A stretch of DNA of 32,864 nucleotides, from positions 1 through 32,864 of the forward strand of contig NZ_JAAGLN010000061.1 in the NCBI RefSeq assembly GCF_010548145.1, in the 5' to 3' direction. Shown piece after piece: positions 16,567 through 23,865 of this stretch; positions within the stretch are counted from its first letter, which is position 1; every line of letters starts with the position of its first letter. Position numbers and translations under genes: made by a program. The notes under the pieces are model-generated. The model was not told the origin of the DNA. It did not search any database and worked only from the letters and a program-made list of their open reading frames with translations. The DNA comes from Streptomyces sp. SID10853 (GTDB lineage Bacteria; Actinomycetota; Actinomycetes; Streptomycetales; Streptomycetaceae).

Positions 16567-16577
16567 CCCGTACCCCT

Positions 16578-16611
16578 GCCCGGGTCCTGGCGGTGCCCGG
16601 GTCCTAGCGGT
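16578..16611. repeat. Two tandem 17-bp units over the acylase stop
   Basis: GCCCGGGTCCTGGCGGT (16578-16594) is followed directly by the same unit with one change (16595-16611). The changed base creates the CTA that is the TAG stop of the minus-strand acylase gene (16604-16606). It looks like a small local duplication. Confidence 0.7.
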
Positions 16612-19381
16612 GCGAGGGGAACTCCACGACCTGCTGGTACGTGGGCCGGTTCTGCCACTGGATGGGCCAGAACTGCAGCCCGCCCAGCGGACGGTGGATG
16701 ATCGCGTCCGAGCACCACTGGTCACCGGCGGCGCAGCTGTCGTCGCCGGGGTAGACCTGCGCCGGGGTCTTGGCGGCGGCCTGGCCCAGGGTGGTGAGCA
16801 GCGCGTCACGGCAGGCGCTCAGGTCGCCCCCACCGCAGTACGTCTTGCCCAGCTTGCCCTGCACCGGGCGCCCCAGGACCGTACGGATGTCCTTGTCGAC
16901 ATAGCTCCACCAGCCGTACTGGAAGGCGGATCCGGCGTGCGCCCCGGTGGGTCCGTGGCCCGCCGACGGTGACTCGTCGATGGTGAGGTTGGCGGTGAGC
17001 GCCGAGTAGAGGTCGTCACCGAGCCCCGGCTTGAACTCGGCCTCCACCAGGAGTGGCCACCAGGCGTCCATGATCCGCACGGCGTCCGGGTGGCTGTAGA
17101 CGTGCGAGCTCTGGGCGTTCTCCTTGCGCTGGGCGCCGTCGGACACCCACGCCTCCAGCTGCTCGACGGCCTTGGCCTCAGCCGGGTCGGTGACCGGCTT
17201 GCTCCGTACGACGTCGAGCAGTTCGGGCAGGACGTCCTCACCGCGCAGATCGGTGACGGCCGCCTCGGCCATGGCGCGGGTCAGCGCGGCACGGGTGACG
17301 CCGCCCTTGGCGACGAGTTTCGCCACCCGGTCGCCGAGCAGGTCGACCCGGTGCACCGAGCCGTTGCCGAACCCGGCCGACGAGTAGTCCTTGGCCTGTT
17401 TGTTGTTCCAGGAGACGTAGTAGTCCTGGCCGACGGACTGCGGATGCTGGGTGGCCGGGGTCACGTCGGTGGTGTGGTGGTCGGGGTCGAAGCCCTTCCA
17501 CTCGTAGGCCGGTTCGGCCTTCACGGGCAGTGAGGCGTCCACCCCGGCCGCGCGCACCGGGTTCATACCGCTGTTGAAGTAGGCGGCCTGGCGGGAGTCG
17601 GCGTAGAACCAGTTGAAGGTGTAGCCGATGTGCGAGGCGGCCTGCTGGAAGGTCTTGGCGTCCTTCACGTACCCCGGGTCGTTCATCATCTCGAAGCCCA
17701 CTATCGAGTCGGCCTCATGCCCGTAGGTACTGCGCAGCGAGGTGTAGGCGACGGGTTTCCCGTCGACGGTCGCCCGGTGGGTCACGATGCCGTACTTGGT
17801 CCGGTAGACCTGCATCCGGTAGGAGCCGGCCGCCGTGGAGTCGGCGACGGTGGGTTTCCAGGAGTTGGTCCGCTCCATCTTCTCCATCGGGGTGCAGACG
17901 CCCCGGAAGAGATAGTGGGTGTCGTCCTGGCAGAGCTCCACCGCGTAGGTGTCGGTGATGTCCTGGCCCGCCGATGTGGCGCTCCACGCGTAGTCCTGGC
18001 CGCGGCCCAGCTGGATGTACATGCCGACACCGGCGAAGGAGACACCGCGGGCGCTGATGCCCGGTCCCTGGAGTTCCTGGAGCATCAGCAGCTGGGGCAG
18101 GAAGTACCCGGTCTGCGGGCCGAACACGGCGACGGGGTTTCCGCTCGCGGTGTGCTGCCCGGACACGACGAGGGCGTTGGACATGCCCTTCTTGCTGCTG
18201 AACAGGTCGGCCGGCAGTACGCCGTTGTCGTACATGCCCTGGACGGGCTTGAGTTTCTTCGGTGCGTCGACCGGGGTCTTCGCCTCGGTCTTGGCGCCAC
18301 CGGTCCGGTCGTACACCAGCGGTTCGGCCTTCACCGAGCCCTTGTCGGGCATCGCGGTGCCCTTGGGGTCGGCCGGTTTGTCCGCGTAGGGGAAGCTGGT
18401 GCCGTCGTGGACTGTGAGGGTCGCCTCCGGGTCGTTGCGCTCGCGGAAGGACTCCCAGACCTTGCTGCCCTCGGTGACGCCGTACTTCTGCTGGGCCGAG
18501 AGCAGCGAGAGCGCTGCCTGTACCTCGCCGCCACCGCCGCCGCCGAAGAGGCCGCCGACGACCGAGGCGAGCGCGATCATGTCCGTGATCTTGAACGGTT
18601 CGATCTCACCGGCGTTGGTGATCGCGTTGATCTTCCCGGTGAGCACGTACTCGCCGGGGAAGTAGCGGCCGTCCTTCGACTTCTGCCGGTAGGCGTTGAT
18701 GCCGTCGACGTACGCCTGGGCGTCCGCCATGGCCTGCTTGCCGCGTGCGCCCTGGGCGGCGATCCGGTCGGCCTGGTCCTGGAGGTCCTGCTCGGTGTAC
18801 GGGGCCTGCGGCCAGAACTCCTGCTCCAGGCCCTGGTTGGCGAGTGCGCCGCCGGCGAAGGAGGTGAGCTCACCGCGGCCGATGTGCCGGAAGAGGTCCA
18901 TCAGCCAGAGCCGGTCCTGGCCCGCCGCGAATCCGGCGCCGAACTCGGTTCCGTAGCGCGTGGTCCCCTTGATGTGGGGGACGCCGGTCTTCTTGTCCCG
19001 CGTGATGCTGACGTCGTCGCGCGGCTTGGTCACCGAGGCGACCTGGTCGTCGGGGACACCGAACGACGAGTCGTTGAAGAAGTTGTTCAGCGTGGAGTCG
19101 GTGAGCGTGGAGGCCCCTGCGGGCAGCGCGTCGTACGGTCCCAGCTGGTCGGCGCTGTGCTCGGGACGGGTGCCCAGTGCACGGTGGGCGAGGATCTGGG
19201 CGAGGGTGGCGTTGCCGTTCTCACCCGGCGGCATGATGTCGTTGCACTGGCTCTCGCAGTAGTCGGTGACGGGATCCGAGGCCGCGGCGGTCGCCTGCGG
19301 CAGCGGTGTCATCAGGCCGGCGCCGAGTGCGAACACGGCTATGGCGATGGCAGTTCTGAGCTTTCCGGTGCGTCGTCGCAT
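16604..19381 (-). CDS. Exported penicillin-acylase-family Ntn hydrolase
   Basis: A 925-residue secreted precursor. A Sec-type signal (positive RRRTGKLR, hydrophobic core, ATAAA) covers about residues 1-35. The acylase domain starts near residue 115 with DVSITRDKKTGVPHIKG, and FGAGFAAGQDRLWLMDLFRH is the conserved alpha-chain block. The expected autocatalytic cleavage exposes Ser401 in GMSNALVV as N-terminal nucleophile, separating alpha (~36-400, with a Gly-rich and linker region) and beta chains. Four Cys at the C-terminus (KTYCGG, SACRD, DDSCAAG, QWCSD) may form disulfides. The family hydrolyses amides such as penicillins or acyl-homoserine lactones; the substrate is not known. ATG 19381 follows AGGAG by six bases. 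Possible operators lie at 19417-19461. Confidence 0.9.
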   Translation of the reverse strand: MRRRTGKLRTAIAIAVFALGAGLMTPLPQATAAASDPVTDYCESQCNDIMPPGENGNATLAQILAHRALGTRPEHSADQLGPYDALPAGASTLTDSTLNNFFNDSSFGVPDDQVASVTKPRDDVSITRDKKTGVPHIKGTTRYGTEFGAGFAAGQDRLWLMDLFRHIGRGELTSFAGGALANQGLEQEFWPQAPYTEQDLQDQADRIAAQGARGKQAMADAQAYVDGINAYRQKSKDGRYFPGEYVLTGKINAITNAGEIEPFKITDMIALASVVGGLFGGGGGGEVQAALSLLSAQQKYGVTEGSKVWESFRERNDPEATLTVHDGTSFPYADKPADPKGTAMPDKGSVKAEPLVYDRTGGAKTEAKTPVDAPKKLKPVQGMYDNGVLPADLFSSKKGMSNALVVSGQHTASGNPVAVFGPQTGYFLPQLLMLQELQGPGISARGVSFAGVGMYIQLGRGQDYAWSATSAGQDITDTYAVELCQDDTHYLFRGVCTPMEKMERTNSWKPTVADSTAAGSYRMQVYRTKYGIVTHRATVDGKPVAYTSLRSTYGHEADSIVGFEMMNDPGYVKDAKTFQQAASHIGYTFNWFYADSRQAAYFNSGMNPVRAAGVDASLPVKAEPAYEWKGFDPDHHTTDVTPATQHPQSVGQDYYVSWNNKQAKDYSSAGFGNGSVHRVDLLGDRVAKLVAKGGVTRAALTRAMAEAAVTDLRGEDVLPELLDVVRSKPVTDPAEAKAVEQLEAWVSDGAQRKENAQSSHVYSHPDAVRIMDAWWPLLVEAEFKPGLGDDLYSALTANLTIDESPSAGHGPTGAHAGSAFQYGWWSYVDKDIRTVLGRPVQGKLGKTYCGGGDLSACRDALLTTLGQAAAKTPAQVYPGDDSCAAGDQWCSDAIIHRPLGGLQFWPIQWQNRPTYQQVVEFPSHR

Positions 19382-19416
19382 GAATGCTCCTGAGGGGGAA
19401 GCCGATGAGACGGACG

Positions 19417-19461
19417 TTACTGGCGAGGTGACCCGTCAGTAAGGTGAACATGCGTCACCTT
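19417..19461. promoter_or_regulatory. Overlapping palindromes between acylase and Cys-rich genes
   Basis: Two perfect dyads lie head to tail: TTACTG-N14-CAGTAA (19417-19442) and AAGGTGA-N7-TCACCTT (19441-19461). AGGTGA also occurs as a direct repeat at 19426. The position is just upstream of the acylase start (19381) and 135 bases before the divergent gene at 19596. An operator cluster for one or both is likely; the regulator is not identifiable. Confidence 0.55.
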
Positions 19462-19595
19462 TTCCGAATCACCACACAGGTGCGGGAGCGGTCGCATCCG
19501 TGATGGCAGCCATCGGGAATTCGATGGAGCCGAATCGGGTAGCCGTACGTCCATTCACTGACGCAGGAGTATTCAGCGACGGAGGTGGCAGTGCG

Positions 19596-20207
19596 ATGGC
19601 CGGTTTCCGGAGTCTCGCGAGACAGGTGCGCGATCCCCACCACGACCTTGCCCTGCGGCGGTATTCGCTGCGCAAGTGTCTGGAGAGGTTTGCCCCGTAC
19701 GGACACAGGGCGACCTGGGATCATCTGTGTGCCAGGCATCACATCGGGCCCGAGGACCGGGCCCCCGATCCGGCGCGGCTGGTGGCCGCGCTCGACGAAC
19801 TGGAAGAGGCGCGGACCGTCTGGCTGGCCTACGAGGCGGAGTTCGCCGAGCGGCGCAAGCGCGAGAAGCACGACGGGATACGGCGTCCCGGCGCCTTCGA
19901 CGACTGGCACCGGCGCACCTGGGGCGGCTGCGGTGTGGCCTGGTGCGGGGACCCCGCGGTGCATCCGAACCGGCCCCTGGCGGAGGTTCTGCGGCGGCTG
20001 ATTTCCGCCCTCAGGGCCGATCCGGCCAGCGCCTGCCCGGTGTGCACGGAGAAGACGATCACCTGGACCTCGCGGGGCGGCCGTGAGCCGTGGTCGGGGC
20101 CGGTGTGCAGCCGCTGCGGGATCCTCGTACCGCAGCCCGTCCTCACCGCCGGCGCGCTGGCCCGCGCGCGCGGCGCCCACCACTCACCGCTGGCTTCGGC
20201 TGCCTGA
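19596..20207 (+). CDS. Cys-rich protein with possible zinc ribbon, function unknown
   Basis: A 203-residue soluble protein, rich in Arg, His and Trp. CPVC (Cys147, Cys150) and CSRC (Cys171, Cys174) are separated by 20 residues and suit a four-Cys zinc ribbon. Two more Cys lie in GGCGVAWCGD. The N-terminal part has long amphipathic helices (e.g. LDELEEARTVWLAYEAEFAE). The ATG at 19596 follows GGAGGTGG by seven bases; an earlier in-frame ATG at 19500 has no ribosome site. I do not recognise the family. It is divergent from the acylase gene and convergent with soxR. Confidence 0.7.
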   Translation: MAGFRSLARQVRDPHHDLALRRYSLRKCLERFAPYGHRATWDHLCARHHIGPEDRAPDPARLVAALDELEEARTVWLAYEAEFAERRKREKHDGIRRPGAFDDWHRRTWGGCGVAWCGDPAVHPNRPLAEVLRRLISALRADPASACPVCTEKTITWTSRGGREPWSGPVCSRCGILVPQPVLTAGALARARGAHHSPLASAA

Positions 20208-20259
20208 GAATCCGGCCCCGGCGGCAACGGCGGCCCCTGCGGCCCGGAGCGCGCCGCCG

Positions 20260-20736
20260 TCAGCCGGTCCCGTCCTGCGGAGCCGGGCCGGGGAGCAGCC
20301 TCGAACCGGTCATCCGGTCACCGAAGACGTCGTCCGGGTTGGACAGGACGCAGTTCTCCAGCGACAGACAGCCGCAGCCGATGCAGTCGGTGAGGTGGTC
20401 GCGCAGGGCGCCGAGCTGGGCGATGCGCCGATCGAGCTCGGAGCGCCAGGCGGCGGAGAGACGTGCCCAGTCCTCGCGGTTGGGCGTGCGCTCGTCGGGC
20501 AGTTCGGCCAGCGCGTCCCGGATCGTGGCGAGCGGGATGCCGACCCGCTGTGCCGCGCGGACGAAGGCGACGCGGCGCAGCGCGTCCCGGGTGTAACGGC
20601 GCTGGTTGCCGCTCGTCCTGCGGCTGGTGATCAGCCCTTTGCTCTCGTAGAAGTGCAGGGCCGAGACGGCGGCGCCACTCCGTGCGGAGAGCTGGCCGAC
20701 CGTGAGCTCATGGATCTTCTCTGGAATGTGCGGCAC
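20260..20736 (-). CDS. soxR: Redox-sensing MerR-family activator SoxR
   Basis: A 158-residue MerR-family regulator. The winged helix covers residues ~9-75 (LTVGQLSARSGAAVSALHFY), followed by a dimerisation helix. The SoxR hallmark C-x2-C-x-C-x5-C cluster is Cys118, Cys121, Cys123 and Cys129 (CIGCGCLSLENC), which binds a [2Fe-2S] centre oxidised by redox-cycling compounds. The GTG start at 20736 matches the usual SoxR N-terminus (PHIPEKIHELTVG) and has no ribosome site, but TAGGCT ends seven bases upstream, so the mRNA is probably leaderless. I see no adjacent redox enzyme or typical SoxR box, so its targets are likely elsewhere, as is usual in Streptomyces. Confidence 0.95.
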   Translation of the reverse strand: MPHIPEKIHELTVGQLSARSGAAVSALHFYESKGLITSRRTSGNQRRYTRDALRRVAFVRAAQRVGIPLATIRDALAELPDERTPNREDWARLSAAWRSELDRRIAQLGALRDHLTDCIGCGCLSLENCVLSNPDDVFGDRMTGSRLLPGPAPQDGTG

Positions 20737-20743
20737 TCCGCGA

Positions 20744-20749
20744 AGCCTA
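20744..20749 (-). promoter_or_regulatory. Leaderless -10 of soxR (TAGGCT)
   Basis: On the minus strand TAGGCT matches TANNNT and stands seven bases before the GTG start. No -35 match is seen at normal spacing. Confidence 0.45.
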
Positions 20750-20800
20750 CTGCCCCGCCCGCCCGCCGCCCCGGCCGCTGCCCCGACCCCTGTCAACCGG

Positions 20801-20850
20801 CCCGTCCCTGTCGACGACCGGCTGTGCGGCCGGTCGTTGACAGGGACGGG
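20801..20850. promoter_or_regulatory. 50-bp near-perfect inverted repeat between soxR and maoC
   Basis: Two 22-base arms (20801-20822 and 20829-20850) pair at 21 of 22 positions around a six-base TGTGCG loop. The arms run from CCCGTCCCTGTC to GACAGGGACGGG. A further partial copy, CCCTGTCAAC, lies just before at 20788-20797. The right arm contains the TTGACA of the predicted maoC promoter. It may be a large operator or a structural element. It does not resemble a known SoxR site. Confidence 0.75.
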
Positions 20851-20866
20851 CACGCCCGACGATGCT
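20837..20866 (+). promoter_or_regulatory. Predicted maoC promoter
   Basis: TTGACA (20837-20842), an 18-base spacer and GATGCT (20861-20866) fit a vegetative-type promoter with a perfect -35 and a weaker -10. Transcription should begin near 20873, so the CAAGCGCTT operator at 20879-20891 would lie just inside the transcript. Confidence 0.5.
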
Positions 20867-20878
20867 GAGCGAGAAAGC

Positions 20879-20891
20879 TGAGCAAGCGCTT
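20879..20891. promoter_or_regulatory. Predicted TetR operator before maoC
   Basis: TGAGCAAGCGCTT, with the dyad CAAGCGCTTG at its core (20883-20892). The identical 13 bases occur upstream of the convergent TetR gene at 22187-22199. A half copy, GCGCTTGG, follows at 20900. The position just downstream of the predicted start site suits repression by the regulator encoded at 21500-22123. Confidence 0.6.
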
Positions 20892-20971
20892 GGACACTGC
20901 GCTTGGGGCACCGCACTGGGCCGCCGGAGCGCCGCCGGCCGCCGGGACCGTTGGGAAAGGCAGGATCACGC

Positions 20972-21433
20972 ATGGCAGAGCCGAGGATCTTCACATCCGC
21001 CGATGAGCTGCGCGCCGGGATCGGTGAGCAGCTGGGGCCGAGCGACTGGCTGGAGATCGACCAGAAGCGGATCGATCTCTTCGCGGACGCCACGGGTGAC
21101 CACCAGTGGATCCATGTCGACCCGGCCAAGGCCGCCGACGGCCCGTTCGGCACGACCATCGCGCACGGCTATCTGACCCTGTCGCTGCTGCCCACGCTGG
21201 TCCCGCAGATCATGCGGGTCGAGGGGATGAAGATGGGCATCAACTACGGCACCAACAAGGTGCGCTTCCCCGCGACGGTGCCGGTCGGCTCACGGCTGCG
21301 GGCCACGGCGGTCCTGACGGACGTGTCCGAGGCGGGCGGGGGCGTACAGGTGACGGCCGCCGTCACGGTGGAGCGCGAGGGCGGCGACAAGCCGGTGTGT
21401 GTGGCGGAGTCGGTCTCCCGCTACTACTTCTGA
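20972..21433 (+). CDS. MaoC-like (R)-enoyl-CoA hydratase
   Basis: A 153-residue hot-dog-fold hydratase. The motif at residues 35-68 (DLFADATGDHQWIHVD, then GPFGTTIAHGYLTLSL) is the R-hydratase signature, with catalytic Asp43 and His48. The enzyme would hydrate a trans-2-enoyl-CoA to the (R)-3-hydroxyacyl-CoA. The ATG at 20972 starts the conserved region; AGGA lies a few bases upstream. It is convergent with a TetR gene (21500-22123) that carries the same operator, so it is probably under that repressor. The natural substrate is unknown. The stop lies in two tandem CTACTTCTGA copies (21424-21445). Confidence 0.9.
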   Translation: MAEPRIFTSADELRAGIGEQLGPSDWLEIDQKRIDLFADATGDHQWIHVDPAKAADGPFGTTIAHGYLTLSLLPTLVPQIMRVEGMKMGINYGTNKVRFPATVPVGSRLRATAVLTDVSEAGGGVQVTAAVTVEREGGDKPVCVAESVSRYYF

Positions 21434-21499
21434 ACTACTTCTGAGCGGGTACGGCTGATCGGCCCGTACTTCCCAGCCGACTCCGGGCTCCGGGTCCCG

Positions 21500-22123
21500 C
21501 TACTTCCGGGCGGAGACCATCCGCAGGACGAGGTCGGCGTAGAACACGCCGACCTCGTCGGGCGTGCGGCGGCCCTCCACGTTGAACCAGCGCGCCACGT
21601 CGATGCAGAGCGACAGCACGGCCAGCGCGGTCCCGGCGACGTACGGGACGTCGAACTCCCCCGTCTGCACACCGTCGTTGATGATGCGCCGCACGGCGTC
21701 GTCGCTGCGCCTGCGGAGTTCCACGATCTCGGTACGGTGGTCGTCGCCGAGCGCGTCGAGTTCGTACTGGACGACCCGCGCCGTCGTGTGGTGCCCGGCG
21801 TGCCAGCGGACGAAGGAGCGCACGGCCGCCGCGAGCCGTTCCGCGGCGGTGCCCCGGCCGTCCGCCGCCGTCTCCAGGATCTCCAGGGCCTTCTCGTGGC
21901 CGATCCGGCTGATCCGGTGGAGCAGCTCTTCCTTGGTCTTGTAGTGGATGTAGAGCGCGGCCGGGCTCATTCCGGCGCGGCCTGCGATGTCGCGGGTGGT
22001 CGTCGCGTGGTAGCCGCGTTCGGCGAAAGCCTCGACCGCGGCGACGAGCAGCCGCCTGGCGGCCTCGGGGCCGACCTCCGCCCACGGCTCCTCGCCGCCC
22101 GCCGTCTCCTCAGCCGTGCCCAT
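21500..22123 (-). CDS. TetR-family regulator, probable repressor of maoC
   Basis: A 207-residue TetR regulator. The helix-turn-helix is clear (EAFAERGYHATTTRDIAGRA, then GMSPAALYIHYKTKEELLHRI). The ligand domain contains VQYELDALGDDHRTEIVELR and a hydrophobic LSLCIDVARWFNVEGR segment. The ATG at 22123 is preferred because GGAAGGGG lies seven bases before it. Its 5' region holds TGAGCAAGCGCTT at 22187-22199, the same element found before maoC, so autoregulation plus control of maoC is the simplest model. The inducer is probably an acyl-CoA, by analogy only. Confidence 0.9.
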   Translation of the reverse strand: MGTAEETAGGEEPWAEVGPEAARRLLVAAVEAFAERGYHATTTRDIAGRAGMSPAALYIHYKTKEELLHRISRIGHEKALEILETAADGRGTAAERLAAAVRSFVRWHAGHHTTARVVQYELDALGDDHRTEIVELRRRSDDAVRRIINDGVQTGEFDVPYVAGTALAVLSLCIDVARWFNVEGRRTPDEVGVFYADLVLRMVSARK

Positions 22124-22186
22124 CGCTCGCCCCTTCCGCCCATGACGCAGCGCCGCCGCTGCAGGACGCACACCATACCCCGAAGG

Positions 22187-22199
22187 TGAGCAAGCGCTT
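22187..22199. promoter_or_regulatory. Predicted TetR operator, autoregulatory copy
   Basis: TGAGCAAGCGCTT is identical to the element at 20879-20891 before maoC. It lies 64-76 bases upstream of the TetR start at 22123 on the minus strand. Confidence 0.6.
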
Positions 22200-22233
22200 A
22201 GGACCCCTCGGGGCACTGGCGGGGGCGCGGCCG

Positions 22234-22521
22234 TCAGAGCTTCTGGAACGGGTCGTGCTCGGCGAGGAGCTTCTCCAGCCGGGCCTGGTCGACCCGGGTC
22301 ACGATCTGGCCGGCCTCCTGGCGGTCCCTGATGACCTTGGCGAGGGTGAAGGCTGATGTCGTGAGGTAGAGGAGCCCGAGGCCGAGGAAGGCGCGCACCC
22401 AGACGTCGACGTCCAGGTTGAGAATGCCCAGCGCCATGGCCGCCAGGGCGACCGCGAAGGACGCGACGGCCTGGCCGTAGTACGCGGCGGTGTTCTGCTG
22501 TCTGACCGGTGTGTCACTCAT
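22234..22521 (-). CDS. YiaA/YiaB-like two-helix membrane protein
   Basis: A 95-residue inner-membrane protein with two hydrophobic helices, about residues 16-34 (SFAVALAAMALGIL) and 43-60 (AFLGLGLLYLTTSAFTLAK), separated by a short polar turn, and a charged cytoplasmic tail. The arrangement and the QQNTAAYYGQAVASF start match the YiaA/YiaB two-helix domain family; its function is not established. The ATG at 22521 is used because the longer in-frame start at 22563 falls inside a hairpin. A perfect inverted repeat sits 13 bases upstream. It lies downstream of the acyl-CoA dehydrogenase gene on the same strand. Confidence 0.75.
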   Translation of the reverse strand: MSDTPVRQQNTAAYYGQAVASFAVALAAMALGILNLDVDVWVRAFLGLGLLYLTTSAFTLAKVIRDRQEAGQIVTRVDQARLEKLLAEHDPFQKL

Positions 22522-22533
22522 GGGGACAGCATC

Positions 22534-22563
22534 GTGCGGATGTGGCACCGGCCACATCCGCAC
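22534..22563. terminator. Perfect 13-bp hairpin upstream of the YiaA/B gene
   Basis: GTGCGGATGTGGC (22534-22546), loop ACCG, and its exact complement (22551-22563). It lies 85 bases after the acyl-CoA dehydrogenase stop and 13 bases before the YiaA/B start, both on the minus strand. It may terminate the first transcript or be an operator or 5' leader structure of the second. No T-run is present. Confidence 0.6.
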
Positions 22564-22647
22564 AGCTACTCAGCGCGGGTACTCATCCCGCACGGCCGGA
22601 AGGCGGCTCAGGCTCGGAGCCTGCCCGGAAGGCGGCTCGGAAGCAGC

Positions 22648-23805
22648 TCAGAAGGCGGAGACCCCGGTGAGCGCACGGCCGATGACCAGCTTCTGGATCT
22701 GGCTGGTGCCCTCGTACAGCGTCATGACCCGGGCGTCGCGCAGCAGCTTCCCCGCCGGGTACTCGTCGATGTACCCGTAGCCGCCGAAGACCTGGAGGGC
22801 GTTGTTCGCGGCGCGTACGGCGGCCTCCGAAGCGAAGAGCTTCGCCTTGGACGACTCGGTGGCGAAGGGCTCGCCGCGGTCGATCAGATCGGCGACCCGC
22901 CAGGTGAGCAGCCGGGCGGCGTCCACGTCCACCGAGATGTCGGTGATCAGTTCCTGGATGAGCTGGTGGTGGGCGATCGTCCGGCCGAACTGCTCGCGTT
23001 CGGTGGCGTACTTCACCGCGCAGTCGAGCGCGGCCTGAGCGATGCCCACACAGCCCGCGGCGACCGACATCCGCCCCTTGGCCAGCGCCGACATGGCGAC
23101 CGAGAAGCCCTTGCCCTCGGGGGCCAGCATCGCCGACGCCGGAACCCGTACGTCGTCGAGGACCAGTTCGGCCGTCGCCTGGCCGCGCAGCCCGAGCTTG
23201 CCGTGGACGGTGCGGCGGGTGAGGCCCGGGGTGTCGGTGGGGACCAGGAACGCCGAGATGCCCCGGTGGCCCGGAGCGTCCGTGGAGCGGGCGAAGAGCA
23301 GGACCACGTCGGCCCAGGTGCCGTTGGTGATGAACATCTTGGAGCCGTTGATGACGTAGTCGCCGGATCCGGTGTCCCGGACCGCCCTCGTCGTGAGGTT
23401 GCCCGCGTCGGAGCCGGTGCCCGGCTCGGTGAGGCCGAAGCAGCCGATCAGCTCGCCTGAGGTGAGGCCGGGCAGCCAGCGCCGCTTCTGCTCCTCGTCG
23501 CCCCAGTGCGCGATGGTCTTGGCCACCAGACCCAGCGAGACCGAGACGATGCCGCGCACCGACGAGTCACCGCGGCCCAGCTCCTCGGTGACCAGGCAGT
23601 ACGAGAGGTGGTCGCCGCCGGAGCCGCCGTACTCCTCGGGCACGGTCAGCCCGAGGAAGCCCAGCGCGCCGAGCCTGCCCACCACGGAGCGGTCGACGCT
23701 CTCGGCGCGGTCCCACTCCACGACGTGCGGCGTGATCTCCCGGGCGACGAAGTCCTCGGCGAGCCGCCGTACCGCGGACTGCTCCTCACTGAGCTCCAGG
23801 TTCAT
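22648..23805 (-). CDS. Acyl-CoA dehydrogenase (classical, Glu-type)
   Basis: A 385-residue flavoenzyme of the short/medium/branched-chain type. Visible: CFGLTEPGTGSDAGNLTT (FAD/substrate-binding region), NGSKMFITNG, RVPASAMLAPEGKGFS, REQFGRTIAHHQLIQ and the catalytic Glu365 in LYEGTSQIQK. Q-I-Q and Arg377 complete the flavin-binding end. The ATG at 23805 is preferred because GAGG lies seven bases before it; an in-frame ATG at 23817 has none. It is divergent from a TetR gene (23866), with a shared operator at 23820-23838, and is probably repressed by it. The chain length or branching of the substrate is not readable. Confidence 0.9.
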   Translation of the reverse strand: MNLELSEEQSAVRRLAEDFVAREITPHVVEWDRAESVDRSVVGRLGALGFLGLTVPEEYGGSGGDHLSYCLVTEELGRGDSSVRGIVSVSLGLVAKTIAHWGDEEQKRRWLPGLTSGELIGCFGLTEPGTGSDAGNLTTRAVRDTGSGDYVINGSKMFITNGTWADVVLLFARSTDAPGHRGISAFLVPTDTPGLTRRTVHGKLGLRGQATAELVLDDVRVPASAMLAPEGKGFSVAMSALAKGRMSVAAGCVGIAQAALDCAVKYATEREQFGRTIAHHQLIQELITDISVDVDAARLLTWRVADLIDRGEPFATESSKAKLFASEAAVRAANNALQVFGGYGYIDEYPAGKLLRDARVMTLYEGTSQIQKLVIGRALTGVSAF

Positions 23806-23819
23806 CGGGCACCTCATTT

Positions 23820-23838
23820 AAATTAGCGCTGCTAGTTT
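23820..23838. promoter_or_regulatory. Predicted TetR operator between divergent genes
   Basis: AAATTAGCGCTGCTAGTTT is an 8-3-8 dyad with seven of eight arm positions matching. It sits 14 bases before the acyl-CoA dehydrogenase start on one side and in the -35 region of the TetR gene on the other. A close match, AAACTAGCGATGTTAGTTT, occurs at 27134-27152 before the aldehyde dehydrogenase gene. Confidence 0.72.
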
Positions 23839-23852
23839 CTCGGTGGCAGCCC

Positions 23853-23858
23853 TACTAT
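23853..23858 (+). promoter_or_regulatory. Leaderless -10 of the TetR gene (TACTAT)
   Basis: TACTAT is an excellent -10 hexamer and lies seven bases before the ATG at 23866. No ribosome site precedes that ATG. The -35 zone overlaps the operator at 23820-23838. Confidence 0.55.
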
Positions 23859-23865
23859 GTGCGCC

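Noticed and set aside
20744..20850. A SoxR box controlling soxR or maoC
   Set aside because: The large inverted repeat does not resemble the known CCTCAAG-type SoxR site, and no redox gene is adjacent.
21424..21445. Two CTACTTCTGA copies at the maoC stop as a programmed readthrough signal
   Set aside because: The second copy follows an ordinary TGA and adds only three codons before another stop; a small duplication explains it.
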